Source of the DNA: Pelomyxa schiedti
Taxonomy: Eukaryota > Evosea > Pelobiontida > Pelomyxidae
Length of the DNA: 64,000 bases
Assembly (NCBI GenBank): GCA_020536535.1
Contig: JAHLWZ010000810.1
Location: 62,001-126,000 of the forward strand
Direction of reading: 5' to 3'
In this document: piece by piece, positions 34,021 through 49,781 of the stretch
Layout of the letters: every line of letters begins with the position of its first letter
How positions within the stretch are numbered: the first letter of the stretch is position 1
Made by a program: the position numbers and the translations under genes
Notes under the pieces: model-generated
The model's input: only the letters and a program-made list of their open reading frames with translations
What the model was told of the DNA's origin: nothing
The model's database searches: none

Positions 34021-35158
34021 TCAAGATTTCATGGGAACAAGAGCTACATCCTCAACGTTTATTTGGTCTCCGCTGACTGAACTCAGGTGTGCTGTCAGTT
34101 GCCCTTTATTGCAATAGTCAGATGTATATCTTACTCTGAGGGAGTCTTTGTGTACCTGTACTGAACTGGAAAAACCTATACAATGCGGGATTCGTTTTGT
34201 AGTGGTGGAGCCATTCGTCACAAGACAGGCTCCCATCATTGTTGTCATCTGCCGCGAAAATCTAATTCCAGTTAATGGCAAAAGAACCTAAGTTCGAGGG
34301 CTTACAGCTGTTACAAACTGATCGATCTCCGTCTTTGAAGTCAGCTGATTTGTGAGCGCTTTAACTAAAATTGCAGGTAACATGGAAAGACATTAAATAA
34401 AAGTTAACCCCATTTTATGTTCATAGGCAAATCAGCGTATATCACGAACGGGGAAGAGGAAAAATACTCTTTGCGGCTCTTTCAGAGGCTGATGCTGGAG
34501 TTTCTGCCTCACCAGTGCTAGAGTACTTAAACATCATGAGCAAAACAGTGCTTTTTACTGCCTTAGCTATGGACTCACGAAGTTCATCTCGTGTAATGCT
34601 TCCATCGTGGTTCAAATCGCAGGATTGAAACAGCATTTTGGCCTATAAAAGAGTGTGAATACTCCGGGTTAAAAAAAAGCCCGAGACCTTGGCATCAGCA
34701 TCGCCTTGAGCAAGAATTGCCATCTGACAGTGGTCAGAAGTGAACAATCGTGGTGTATTAGACAGTTAGGTATTTATTTCATCGATGAAACTTGTTGGAC
34801 TCAATACCCCAGATGCCAAGTTCTGGAAGGAAACTCTTCCTGTATGATCCTAACATAACACAAAGTCAATTGTTAAGTTCAAACACTACAATCTTATATT
34901 AGACAGGTGCGTGATTAACGGTGATTGCTCTAATATTACCTGGTCCAGAAGTTCGAACAACGCAAAGGCAAATCCTCGTTCCTGCACAGCAGGGACATCA
35001 GGAAAAGCAGGAGCCATTCTGCCCATGAACTCCACAAAGTGGTCACGGTCCATCACCGTGTATTTGTTACCAGAGCGCAACCACTCCTCAAACAACAGCT
35101 GCACCTGTTCCACCCCCAATCCCGTACTCTTGGCCACATCCAGGCACTGACCCAACAT
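34021..35158 (-). CDS. EF-hand calcium-binding protein
   Basis: Starts MLGQCLDVAKSTGLG at 35158 and ends VEDVALVPMKS at 34021, in about five exons. Four-helix EF-hand architecture: a first hand without a proper loop (EEWLRSGNKYTVMDRDHFVE), a second loop LDQDHTGRVSFQNL (about 34930-34820), a third canonical loop CDLNHDGSITRDELRE near 34610 (D-x-N-x-D-G-x-I-x-x-x-E), and a fourth DDNNDGSLSCDEW near 34240. The two C-terminal loops have all oxygen ligands. Overall it resembles the recoverin/calcineurin-B group, with no visible N-myristoylation signal (no MG start). It likely acts as a calcium sensor, but the target is unknown. A Ser/Ala-rich insertion (EAETPASASERAA) lies between loops three and four. 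Confidence 0.8.
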
Positions 35159-35333
35159 ATCAGTTGTTTCTCATACTTCATTTTCATTGAGCAATGGAGG
35201 GATGATTACATACAGAGACACCGCCAACAATTTTTTCTTTCCCGTGGCCTTGTCCCATTGCAGTTTCTCCCCCTTTTTGTTTTCCTTTGAAGTTTTTCTT
35301 CAATCACAAAAAAAAAAGCTTCCGTGATGGTTC
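35159..35333. other. Intergenic spacer
   Basis: 175 nt between the THOC5-like stop and the EF-hand gene start, both on the minus strand. Nothing beyond T-rich sequence was seen. Confidence 0.4.
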
Positions 35334-36997
35334 TCAGAGTGAAGCTTTTATTTTGCCCAAAATGGAGGCAGCGTTGGCCTTGGGAGTGTACTGAGTACGA
35401 TTGGAGGTGTCTGAAGAAGACAAGGGGAGGGGAGGTGGTACACAGTCTATGGATGAATCCACCAGCCATTGGGCCCAGCAGTAGGGTCTCCCCACTTCGC
35501 AGTTGGTGAAGTCAAGGTCCCTGTTGGTTGGTGAGGGACATGGACAAGGGAGGAAAGGGGGTAATTGAGGGGGATAGGTAGATAGATAGATACCTTGGTG
35601 CGATGTATCTGGTAGAAATGCTGGGAGATGTTACTCCGTCGTCTCCTTCAAAGAGGGATAAAAGAAGTGGAATGTGGGATTGGTGTGTTGGCCTAACGGT
35701 GATAAGGTGCAGGTGCTGCAGGTAGTGAAATTCGATTGAGAATGGTTGCTCTAGAACAGCAGGTCTAAGGAGGAAGTATGTTGGAGGAGACTTACTTGAA
35801 TTGTTCTGAGTGTTATAAGACAGCAGCAGATACAGAGGGTGGGCTGTGTAAATGGATTCCGGGGTGATGGGTTCAGCAGTAAAAACTCGAATTGGATTTT
35901 TAGTAACTTTTTTCGAAGTGCCCTCTATTGGTTTTTTAGAATAAAAATTTCACATTTTTGGGATAATACCTCTACTTTGAAGGGTCAGGGGAGTGGAGAC
36001 GTCACCGAGAATATCTATCTGAAACTGGTTTTCTACGAGGCTATATTAGTGCTACTCAACATGAAAGCTACTTATTGCTTTAAAGGTGGGGGAAGTAGTA
36101 TTACCGAAATGTGTTTTCGTTGCAACAAGGAAATTCTTTGCCAAAATGTACAAAGGAGTGGGAAGTAAATTGATCTTTGGGTCTTGGGGTGTGTTGAAAT
36201 CACTTATGCCTTTTATAAATGGTCGTATTTGATCACATGTCTAGATTGAAGTATAAATAAACGAACAAGTTATGGAGTTTAGATCTACTTTCTGAATGGG
36301 GGTAAGGCGGGACTGTAAACTTTCCAAAGTTTTCATTTTTGAAGCACGCTGTTCCGAGAGTGCTTTCACTTTTGCCTTCAGCGATTGTATTTTTTCTTGC
36401 TGCCTATCAGAAGTGCAAGATAAGGCTTTCAGTTTTCAGATAGCGGAGGGGATACGTTTTTCGTAGCTGAAGTTCAAAAGCGAGTCTGCATAAATTAAGC
36501 TGGTGGTCGTGGTCTGGCGAGAGAGGGTTCAAAGAGGCGCGCATAGTAGCAGAAGCATTTTGCAAAAAGAAGTCCATACTGACAAGAGAAACTTCAATGT
36601 TGTTTCTAGTAGCATGTTAGTGGTGGGGTCGTGCCAAAAAAAAAAAAATTACTGTGAGAGTTTGGCACACACATGGACGACATCCAAGGGATGGCACGTG
36701 CTTCTGATTTCAGGTGGTCACGCTTGTAGTGTGCCTTGGCGCATGTCAAGGCAGTACTGTCAGACTGGGCTTTTGCTGCTTGTACATCCGCGTCAGCCTT
36801 CGTGACTTCGTGCTCCAACTGCACTGGATTAACCACACGGTGTTCACCAGAAAACAACAACCCACTTTGTGCGCGAGTGCCTTGAGTCGTAAAACCAAAG
36901 CCGTGGCTTGAGCACAACAGCCACTGGGCGGAGGCGAAAACAGCAACCCTCGCAGCGACGATATCACATCCTGTGCCGCACTGTTACAGGGGTGCAT
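35334..36997 (-). CDS. THOC5: THO complex subunit 5 (THOC5)-like
   Basis: The start at 36997 (MHPCNSAAQDVISSLRG) leads into coiled-coil sequence (VQLEHEVTKADADVQAAKAQ near 36780), as in THOC5 N-termini. The exon near 36490-36300 reads DHDHQLNLCRLAFELQLRKR and KMKTLESLQSRLTPI, matching the THOC5 blocks 'DPHQ-x-x-LARLDWELEQRKRL' and 'LSSLQPRLNSI'. The last exon has CEVGRPYCWAQWLVD near 35490, equivalent to the THOC5 'LELGHPYLWVQKLGG' block, and then a short Ser/Pro tail ending at 35334. The protein therefore appears to stop soon after this block, while animal THOC5 continues for about 250 residues more. THOC5 is part of the THO/TREX mRNA export complex. The exons between 36300 and 35520 are weakly resolved. 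Confidence 0.65.
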
Positions 36998-37350
36998 GGG
37001 AAAAAAACTAACAATGAAAAAGGGGGGAAAAAAAAGTTCACGGTGGCGGGTGTACGGTAATTAAACACACTGCTAACACGGGAGAAACAATTGTGCATAA
37101 GAGTAATGTGCATCTATACAAGGAGGAAATACGATGAAGGGTGACTTTGGTGGAACTGCCTCGTTTATTAATTAGTTCTATGGAATGATGCTTGGCGACA
37201 TGCCGAATTCGTCATGACCGGGGGTTGGTGTCAAGATTAGTCTATTTGTTGGCACTAGTTGCCTGCTACGTGGTGTTAATAATAATGTAATCCTGAGATC
37301 TCATTTTATTGTCAAAAACCAACCAACCAGCCCTTGATCTCGAGACACCC
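36998..37350. promoter_or_regulatory. Divergent intergenic region THOC5-like / aspartic protease
   Basis: 353 nt between divergent start codons, expected to carry both promoters. It includes an A-rich tract (37003-37040). No repeat, RNA gene or coding continuity was seen. Confidence 0.4.
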
Positions 37351-39690
37351 ATGAGCAGGCTCTGTTGTATCATTGTCGTCGTTACGGCAGCGATGGTTCT
37401 TGGAAGTGATGTTACAAGGCCTATGACCAGTACACTCTCTGTTTCTTTGAGAAAGATATCTCCGTCTCTGTGTGCACCAGGTGCCAAGGAAGCTGACATG
37501 ACGTTATCAAATTACATGAATGGTACGTTTTCCCCGGCCGATACTCTCTTTTTTTGACCGTATTCCACAGCACAGTACTTTGGAGAAATCGGGATTGGTA
37601 CACCTTCTCAAGTCTTTCGTGTTGTACCTGATACTGGATCAAGGTATGACTGTAGTAATGTTCGTGGTTTAACTTAAGATAGCAATTTGTGGATTCCGAG
37701 CTCGCATTGCTTCTGGTAGTACTTTGGAAGTCTTAAAATAGGTCTAACTTATGTAGGCCTCCTTGTCTTATGCATCATCAATATCATCACGATCATTCCT
37801 CGACTTTCCTTGGTTGGTTATCTTTCATCTGACATATAAAATACCAACGATTTTTATTGCAGCCAACGGTACTGAATTTCAGATTGCTTATGGGACAAGA
37901 GGTAATTTGTGTGCAACTTATTCATTCAACTTGTGATTTCGATGCAGGAAGACTGAAAGGTTACCTCAGTGAGGATACAGTCTCAGTGGGTGAGATTGCT
38001 GTGATCAATCAGGTAATAACAAGTCTTGCGTTCTCCCCCGACTTACCTTTAACAGACATTTGCTGAAGTAATTCGCCTTTTTTTCTTTTTATGCCCATTC
38101 TGATTTCTTTCATATACAAACAGTTAACTACACTTATTGGAATAAAGTAATGGTACTCTGCCGAAAAATGATATCTAACAAGACTCCTAGTTTTCTTCTT
38201 GCAAAGTTTGATGGGATACTTGGTAAGCCAGTTTTGGGTCTGGGTTATGTCCAATACCTAAAAAAGGAGTTGGATTTCCTGAAATTTCTGTTGATGGAGT
38301 GCCTACTTTGTGGCAAAGCATGATGAATCAGCATCTAATTGATCAACCTGTGATATCGTTTTATTTCAGCAAGTTGACATCCCCTCCTCTTGTCCATTCT
38401 AACTTTTCAAAGTGATCTGACAAGCAAAGAAGCCGTATCGCTGTCTATACTTCCCTTTAATATGTTCATTTTTTCTATTCTGTATAGGGAGGTGAAATGT
38501 TGATCGGTGGTTTGTCAACATCACATTTCAAAGGAGAAATCGCTTACACGTGTGCCTGTTTTGAATGCTGTCTTTTCCATCTCATTTGTAACAGACCCGT
38601 CACAAGAAAGGCCTACTGGCAAGTCAAGGCAACTGATATGAAGATTGGGGAGGTTGTCAAGTCTGCCTTTTTTTTCGTTTAACGCTTTTCTGCTAGACAT
38701 CTCTATGTGTCGACAAGGACTGCCAGGCAATCATCGGTATGTGTAGGCTCTTAGCATTGTACCCTGACAAAGTGGATAGATACCGGTACCTCACTTATAG
38801 GCGGCCCGAAGGACGCCATTGATTTGATTCATAAGGTACCTCTAACTCAACAGTATTTTTTCACATTAATATGTTGCAGTCGCTGAATGTGTCGGGAAAA
38901 CCGTATGGTAAATACATCTCGCTTTGCCTCATGTGTTAATACTTGTGCAGTATCGCCATGTGCCGCTATTGTCAACAGGAAAGGACCACAGATTGCTAAA
39001 ATGATAGCCCACACCCAATTCCTAGAAGTGACCCTTTAACCCATGCATTAATTGGAGCTCACCATCTAAGCAGGATATTTGCACTACAATTGGATTGTGT
39101 CCTAATACTAGATTTTGCCCCACTTGCGAATCGTGCGCATTCACTCCTGAGCAATACGAAGACTTATACTTTGCTAGGATAATCTCATGGTTAAATGCTG
39201 AAGGCTCTCCCGAGGAAAGATCAGTGAAGAACATTCTCGCCTCTATGCAACAGTTTTGCTCTGCAAACTCAATAGTGAGTACCTTCATACAAGACTCGTT
39301 CATCTTACCTTGTTTCGCTAGACCCCACCTGGAATCGTGACAGTGCCATGTGAACAAATTCCTGTATTGCCTGATTTTACAGTGTCTTTTGCAGGCACAC
39401 CATCTTTCAGCCTGGTCAGTTCCCACCAACGCAACACCACCACTAACGTGTACACAGAAGGCAGAAGACTATATCCTTCAACTCCAAGAGGGAACCAAAA
39501 CCGTATGTCTCAGTGGATTCATGGCTTTTGATTTTGGAGAGCATGACCCCCTATGGTTCCATTCTACTCGACATGTAACTTTCCTCACAATATCCACCCT
39601 AGGCTTCTTGGAGATGTGTTTTTACGTAAGTACTACACGGTGTTCGACTTTGGGCAGGCCAGAGTGGGTTTCGCTCCGAGTGCCCCGTAA
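37351..39690 (+). CDS. Aspartic protease, phytepsin-like, with saposin-like (PSI) insert
   Basis: A1-family endopeptidase, probably lysosomal/vacuolar. The N-terminus [20 protein letters not shown] is a signal peptide. Exons give [23 protein letters not shown] (first catalytic Asp near 37631; quoted in parts), [31 protein letters not shown] near 38210, and [12 protein letters not shown], in which the second catalytic Asp codon is interrupted by an intron (about 38737-38792). Between CAAIVN and [18 protein letters not shown] lies a cysteine-patterned stretch ([22 protein letters not shown]; about 38950-39350) that matches the saposin-like plant-specific insert. The C-terminus [28 protein letters not shown] and [10 protein letters not shown] stops at 39690, as in phytepsins. 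Many short introns. Both Asp residues are present, so the enzyme should be active. Confidence 0.88.
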
Positions 39691-39804
39691 GGGTAGGTTG
39701 GGTTACTCTCACATCAATGGAATTGATGGAGAAATAGCAAAAAGAAAATAGAATTTCTTTCTATTACAGTTGTGTTCGCCGCGATATTTGCGGAAAATAA
39801 GGCA

Positions 39805-41501
39805 ATGTCGGGACGCAGCGGTAGCGCCACGATGGAGCACTTGATCGAACTACAAAAATGTTGGTGTTTCACCCCCTTCACTAGATTAATCTGTTGTTTG
39901 TTGCCGATTCGTTGGATGTAACGTTACGGTCACCAACAACCAACAAACACAAATAAAGGGGTCGAAGATGTTCTCGACCAAAACAACGCACTCGAATACG
40001 CCTCTGGTGCAGAAGACCCCAACGAAACCGACGACGAGGACCCCTTCGCCTTCCTCTCGGACGACAACAGCACCACCACCGCCAACAGCAGCAGCAGCGA
40101 CGACAAGAACGCCGTATCGCCACAACCCAAGAAGCGGCGCGTGGACGAGGCATCAGCAGACTCGGCCTCGGCCGCGGCTTCGTCCTCCCCCGGCACACTC
40201 ATAAAGAAGGAGGAAGACGACGCCGGCGGTGACGCCGAAGCCGAAGCCGAGGCCGCCGCGCCGCTCTCGCCGCCGCCGACGCCCGTGAGATCCACGGCGG
40301 CGGCCGCCGCGGCCGTGGCGAGCCAGGGCGGCTCATACAACGTGCTGCTCAACAGGCTCAAGGACAAAATAGCGCGGGTCCACGAGGAGGAAATGAATTG
40401 TGGGGTGCGGGACCAGGAGCACAACAGGCAAGTGATCGAGAAGTGGAAGGAGTACCACGTCCGCAAGGCCCAGGCCATCGCCGATGGGCTGCCGATTCCG
40501 CCCGAACCGGTGTTTCCGCAGTCCAGGAAGTCGCTCAAGAAAGAGTCCACTCTCGCTACCAAGGACAGGATCCTTCACCCCGGGGGCCCTACACCGTGGC
40601 AAATGAGAAGAGCAAACTTTGGAAGCGGAAGCGGAAGCTTTGGGAGTGGAAACTTTGGTGGCAGTGGAGGTGGAGGAGCTTACCAGCACATACAGAATTC
40701 CCGTAGTCCTCACCAAGCGCGATTTCCTGCTCGTGAAGCAGAGTACGAACGGCCAAAGGTTTGGCTTGTGCTAGTTTTCATTCTAAACAGTAACTGCTAT
40801 GTTTTATTGAAACTCCTCTCTGGCTTTTTATAATTCTTATTTTTGTTCTTACTCTGTTTAATACTCAGAGCACTGTTATTTATAATGCGTTGGACTTTGG
40901 GGACAAACCTGACGATGCTGCTCCAAATACACCCAAACGAGCAAAACCAAAAAAACTCTTACAAAAAGCTCTTGCAACTGAAAAGAAATTGCGGGCAATG
41001 CCAGAGGAAGAAAGAAGAGCGGTTTCACCTTTCTCAAGATGTGTTGCATAACTCATGAATGATCAACAGGAGGAAAACAAAATGGAATGGAACAAAGCTA
41101 TCAAGAAATCTAAAGGAGAGCGAGTATACGAGAGCACCGGCGCACTCATGAGAAAAGTAAACAAGGATTTGAAACAAAAAGTACATAGTGCAAAGAAATG
41201 GTGTGTTTCCTTCTTGAATGTAGAACGCAGTTTGTCTAATGATGCACTAGGGCCGAACGAGACCGCCACCTTCAAGAGTCCATGGCTGAGCGGCAACAAG
41301 CCAGAACACAACGGGTAACAGACAAAAAAACTAGTTCTACAACAAAATCACCCAAGGTATACATCCCAAACCTTATGCAGTTGAACCTACAACAAACACA
41401 AAAACCAACAAAAACAAAATTTTCTCATCAACACCCAGAAACCCAATAACTTGAGGAGGCCCGGCTTCGAGGGAAAAAGACGCCAGTTCCTCAACAGATA
41501 A
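39805..41501 (+). CDS. SURF6: SURF6/RRP14-family nucleolar protein
   Basis: The start ATG at 39805 (MSGRSGSATMEHLIELQK) splices over a ~100-nt intron ending AATAAAG to WVEDVLDQNNALEYASG. This gives an acidic, then Ala/Ser/Pro-rich N-terminal half with the nuclear signal PQPKKRRVDE. The middle has NVLLNRLKDKIARVHEEE and GGPTPWQMRRANFG followed by a Gly/Ser-rich loop. The SURF6 core follows: TVIYNALDFGD, KKLLQKALATEKKL, MEWNKAIKKSKGERVYES, LMRKVNKDLKQKVHSAKKW, then MAERQQARTQRV. A last short exon, RRPGFEGKRRQFLNR, stops at 41499-41501. SURF6 proteins bind pre-rRNA and act in 60S and 40S biogenesis. The match to the C-terminal domain is strong; the N-terminal half is lineage-specific. Confidence 0.85.
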
Positions 41502-41753
41502 CTTTTCACAAAAGGGAAATTTGAAATGCTATTTGGCCTATTCATTTTATTTTGACGTTTGTTTCTGATAATTCAAGTTTATTCAAGTAGTGCATCGCAT
41601 TCTTCTTTTCCACAAACATCAAACAAATAAAAAAACCTGCCTGCGGCAGATCTGTGGGGGTACCGAAGGCAAGCGGAATGGGATCTTGTGGTTCGCACAC
41701 GAGAGCGTGTGTGGCAGTGAGAGTCTATGTTGGCGCATTTAACACAACAACAG

Positions 41754-43667
41754 AAGAAAGAACTTGAAATTCGTTGTTTCACCTAGTGGTGGCGACTACC
41801 GCACTCTTGCTGATGGTTTGTTACACTTTCTTTTCGTATGATCGGGGACGTTTTACTGAAAGGGGAAACAAAAAAAAAATGAAGCTGTGGCGAATAGCCC
41901 CGCTGGCGCCAGAATCACTGTAAAACCCGGCACATATGATGAAAAGCGGGATGTACATATCGACAAACCGTTGAACATCACTGGCACAGATGGCGCCACC
42001 ATAAATGGGAACATTGTAATTAACCTTAGCTCTGATGTGGGAAAAACAGAAAGGTGTGCCAGAATTTTCTCGTATTCATGGGAAAATACTAACTTAAAAA
42101 CAGAGTAGTTATAGAAACTTTGGCTCTGACCTGTAGCCGTAGTATACCAGCCGTCCACATCACTTCTGGACAAGCTATGCTTGTTTCATGTACAATATCA
42201 GGTAAGGCGTTGTGTACACGCCAAGAACCTCACACTCCTAAGGTGGGAAAGATGGACTCGCAGTCCAGGGCAGAAACGGATTTCCCGTACTGCATGCTTG
42301 CTCCATCGTTTCCGCAGAGCGTGCTAGTGTCGTTTTCAGTGATCATGCACAAGGTCAGTTGCATCATTGCATTCTATCCGGTTCCGCTACTGTAACTCTG
42401 CTCCTTTACTGGTATAATTATTGATACCCAACCTCAGGGCATCATCATTGAAAGTGAATCTGAGCCCCTTTTTTTCAACTGTAGTATCACACACTGCGGT
42501 ACTGGAATGCATGCTCGTGAAAGTGCCAAGGGTTACTTCACCAACTGTACATTTGAACACAATAACAAGCCAGGGGTACTTGTGACCACAAGGGCAAATC
42601 CAGTTCTAGACCATTGTAGCATAGGGGCTGGTGAGAGCAATGGCATCTTCGTGCGCGACGAAGGCATGGGAATATTTACCGTATGTGAGATTTGGGGCAA
42701 TGCTCTCCCAGGAGTGGCAACGTGCACAGGAGGTGACCCGATTGTCAGTGGATGCATTGTACGGGATGGCAGAAACGCTGGAATTTTGGTATATGATAGT
42801 GGAAGGGGTGTTGTCAATGGCTGCATGGTCAGACAGAACATTATGCCTGGTGTTGAAGTGCGAGCAGGAGGCAATCCCGTAATTAATTCCTGCTCAATTT
42901 TTAAAGGAGACAGCAATGGCGTCTATGTTCACAATAGGGGATGCGGACTCTTCAATTCCTGCAGCATATACGAGAATGTATTACCTGGGGTCGCAGTGCG
43001 CACAAGTGGCATGCCTATACTTGTGGGCAGCAAATTAACCACTGGCAAAGACAACGCTGTGTTGATCTGCGATCGTGGCCGCGGGGCCTTTATTCAATGT
43101 GAATTGATTGGATATAGCACACGACCTATGGAAGTCAGGGACGGGTGCACACCATTTTTACATGAATGTGTCACCCATGATGGCAAACATGCCACAGTTT
43201 TACAATGGCTGGAGCAAATTCCTCTCCATTCCATGACTGACCCGGACCCATTTCAGCCATACACCGGAAGCAGTTTTATCCCAACACCTTCCAATTTGGG
43301 GCTCAGTGGTGGTGATACCATACTCAGCAGCAAAGTGGAGATAGGAGTTGGCCCAGCACCGTGGGCAGCAAGTGACAGTGGTGGCGTGGGGCCTAATGGA
43401 GCTACAGTGAGCACTGGAGTTGGATTACCTCCTGGAAGCAACTGTAATATTGTGGAACTAAATGTAGATGCCTCTGCAACAACTAAACAAGCAACACCAC
43501 ATCAGCCCACACCAGAAAGTCACCCTACAGACACTCAAGATGAACCTTCTCCAGAGCACCCAACCACCACGGAGGCTCCACTCTGCCTCACAACCACCAA
43601 ACAACCGGCTGAACGGCGTTCGTCCATTGCCTCCCTCTCCGAAGAATTTGAAAACCAAGGTATATAA
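41754..43667 (+). CDS. Right-handed beta-helix repeat protein (FBXO10/11- or NosD-like); start unresolved
   Basis: First supported exon begins after an AACAACAG acceptor and encodes FVVSPSGGDYRTLAD, then, past an intron with an A-run, SPAGARITVKPGTYDE and GTDGATINGNIVI. This is the usual opening of a parallel beta-helix. The large exon from about 42440 holds at least four tandem repeats of ~46 residues with the pattern N/G-G-I-x-V-x-D-x-G-x-G-x-F-x-x-C-x-I-x-x-N-x-x-P-G-V-x-V. The C-terminal ~120 residues are Thr/Pro/Ser-rich. FBXO11-type proteins share this repeat and act as SCF substrate receptors, but I could not find an F-box upstream. No in-frame ATG was found, so at least one 5' exon is missing. 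The stop is 43667, or, if spliced at 43660, 43971, which would overlap the USP7 end. Confidence 0.7.
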
Positions 43668-43921
43668 TTAAAAAATGTTTCATATGTAAAAACAAATGGT
43701 GCTGTTTGGCACTCTTTAATTACTTGAGTGTTTTTCTCTTTTGTTGATGGATTTGGTGTCAGGGAGAAACATTCAGAACAGCCCAGGGATTTTTAGAGCG
43801 TTGCTACCTTTGGGCCACTTAGACTTTGCTTTTTCTGGGTCTGTGTGCCCCAAACCAAGTATTACACCGTCTTCAATGACCACCGGTTCCTCTGGTACCA
43901 ACAGAGGGTTAGTTTGCACAA

Positions 43922-48424
<4,503 letters not shown>

Positions 48425-48621
48425 CTTGATTGTGTTTGTTTCCGGTATCAATCAATCTCCAATCTCCTGCAACTCACTGTGGGACTCGAAAGAGGCATTC
48501 TGAGAGTGATGTAGTGCGGACAAGGTGAGGCACGGTGGGTGGGATGTGCTGAAGAATGTCCAAATGGCCAATCAAACGTGGAAGCGGAAGACAGGGAAAA
48601 AAAAAAAAAAGAAAAAGAAAA
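48425..48621. promoter_or_regulatory. Divergent promoter region USP7 / PSMA3
   Basis: 197 nt separate the two start codons, so both ubiquitin-proteasome genes share a very short bidirectional promoter region. An A-rich run (48596-48620) sits immediately before the PSMA3 ATG. Confidence 0.5.
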
Positions 48622-49702
48622 ATGAGCAGTATCGGTACCGGGGTACGTGTCTGCGACACTTGGATCTTAACACTCACTTGTTGTTTTTTTTATGTACAGT
48701 ATGATCTGTCATGCACGACGTTTTCCCCAGACGGGCGTGTTTTCCAGGTGGAGTATGCAACCAAGGCTGTGGACAACAGTGGCACAGCAATAGGACTGCG
48801 TGTTCGTGACGGCGTCGTGTTGGGCGTGGAGAAGTTGATTTTGTCAAAGATGCTGGTTGAGGGGTCCAACAGACGCGTGCTTACTGTTGACGAGAATATT
48901 GGAGTGGTAAGCCCTCCATCTTATTGCTTTTTCTTTTTATTTTCATGCCTCTCTTTTCTCTTTTGTTCTTGAAATTCCTTTTTGAAAAACATAACAAAAA
49001 ATACATGACAGGCATTTGCGGGACTTTCTGCAGATGCTAGAATGTTGGTCAAGAGGTGCCGTACTGAGGCTTCTGGTTACAGAGACTTTTATGGTTCACC
49101 AATCCCTGTATCTTCCTCCGACATGCAACTTCATTCTAAGTGATGTAGACCCATGTATTGTCTGACAGAATTAGTGGCTATGTTCAAGCACATACACTAT
49201 ATGCACACCTTCGACCATTCGGTTGTGCACTTTTGATTGCTGGGTACGACGCCAAGGGCCCACAATTATTCGCTGTTGAGCCCTCTGGATTATCTTGGGT
49301 ACTCTCCCACAATTTTCTTACTCACTTAATTGCGGTGCAGGGTTTCTATGGTTGTGCTATTGGGAAGGGGAAACAAGCCTGTAAGACTGAAATTGAAAAA
49401 TTGCGACTGTCGGCCATGACATGTAGGGAGGCTATTGTGGAAGTTGCCCGCATGTATGTTTCATCTTATACGGGAAATAAATCACGCGAACCACTTAAAC
49501 ACAAATTACACTTCCGAGTACAAGCTCATTCACACGCAGAATCCAATTGGCACATGATGATAGCAAAGAAAAGACTTACGAACTGGACTTGAGTTGGGTG
49601 TGTGACGAATCCAATCACATGCATCAAGCAGTTCCAGCTGCCCTCAAAGCAGAAGCCATCGCCAAGGCAAAACAAGCTGTTGAAGAGGCTATGGGCGAGT
49701 AA
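48622..49702 (+). CDS. PSMA3: 20S proteasome subunit alpha type-3
   Basis: Exon 1 encodes MSSIGTG and splices to [20 protein letters not shown], the N-terminal proteasome alpha signature. It continues with [92 protein letters not shown] and [13 protein letters not shown]. The tail ends EEAMGE at 49700-49702. The MSSIGTGYDLS start and the GCAIGKxxQAxKTEIEKL block identify the alpha-3 (alpha7 in the yeast PRE10 naming) subunit of the proteasome outer ring. Alpha subunits are non-catalytic and gate the core particle. Four to five exons with short introns. Confidence 0.95.
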
Positions 49703-49781
49703 AAAAAACAGTGTTGCTTTTTTACCAGAACGTCACTTTTTTTTCGCTTGTGCGAATTCTTCCTTAAAAGAAATTTCGCGA

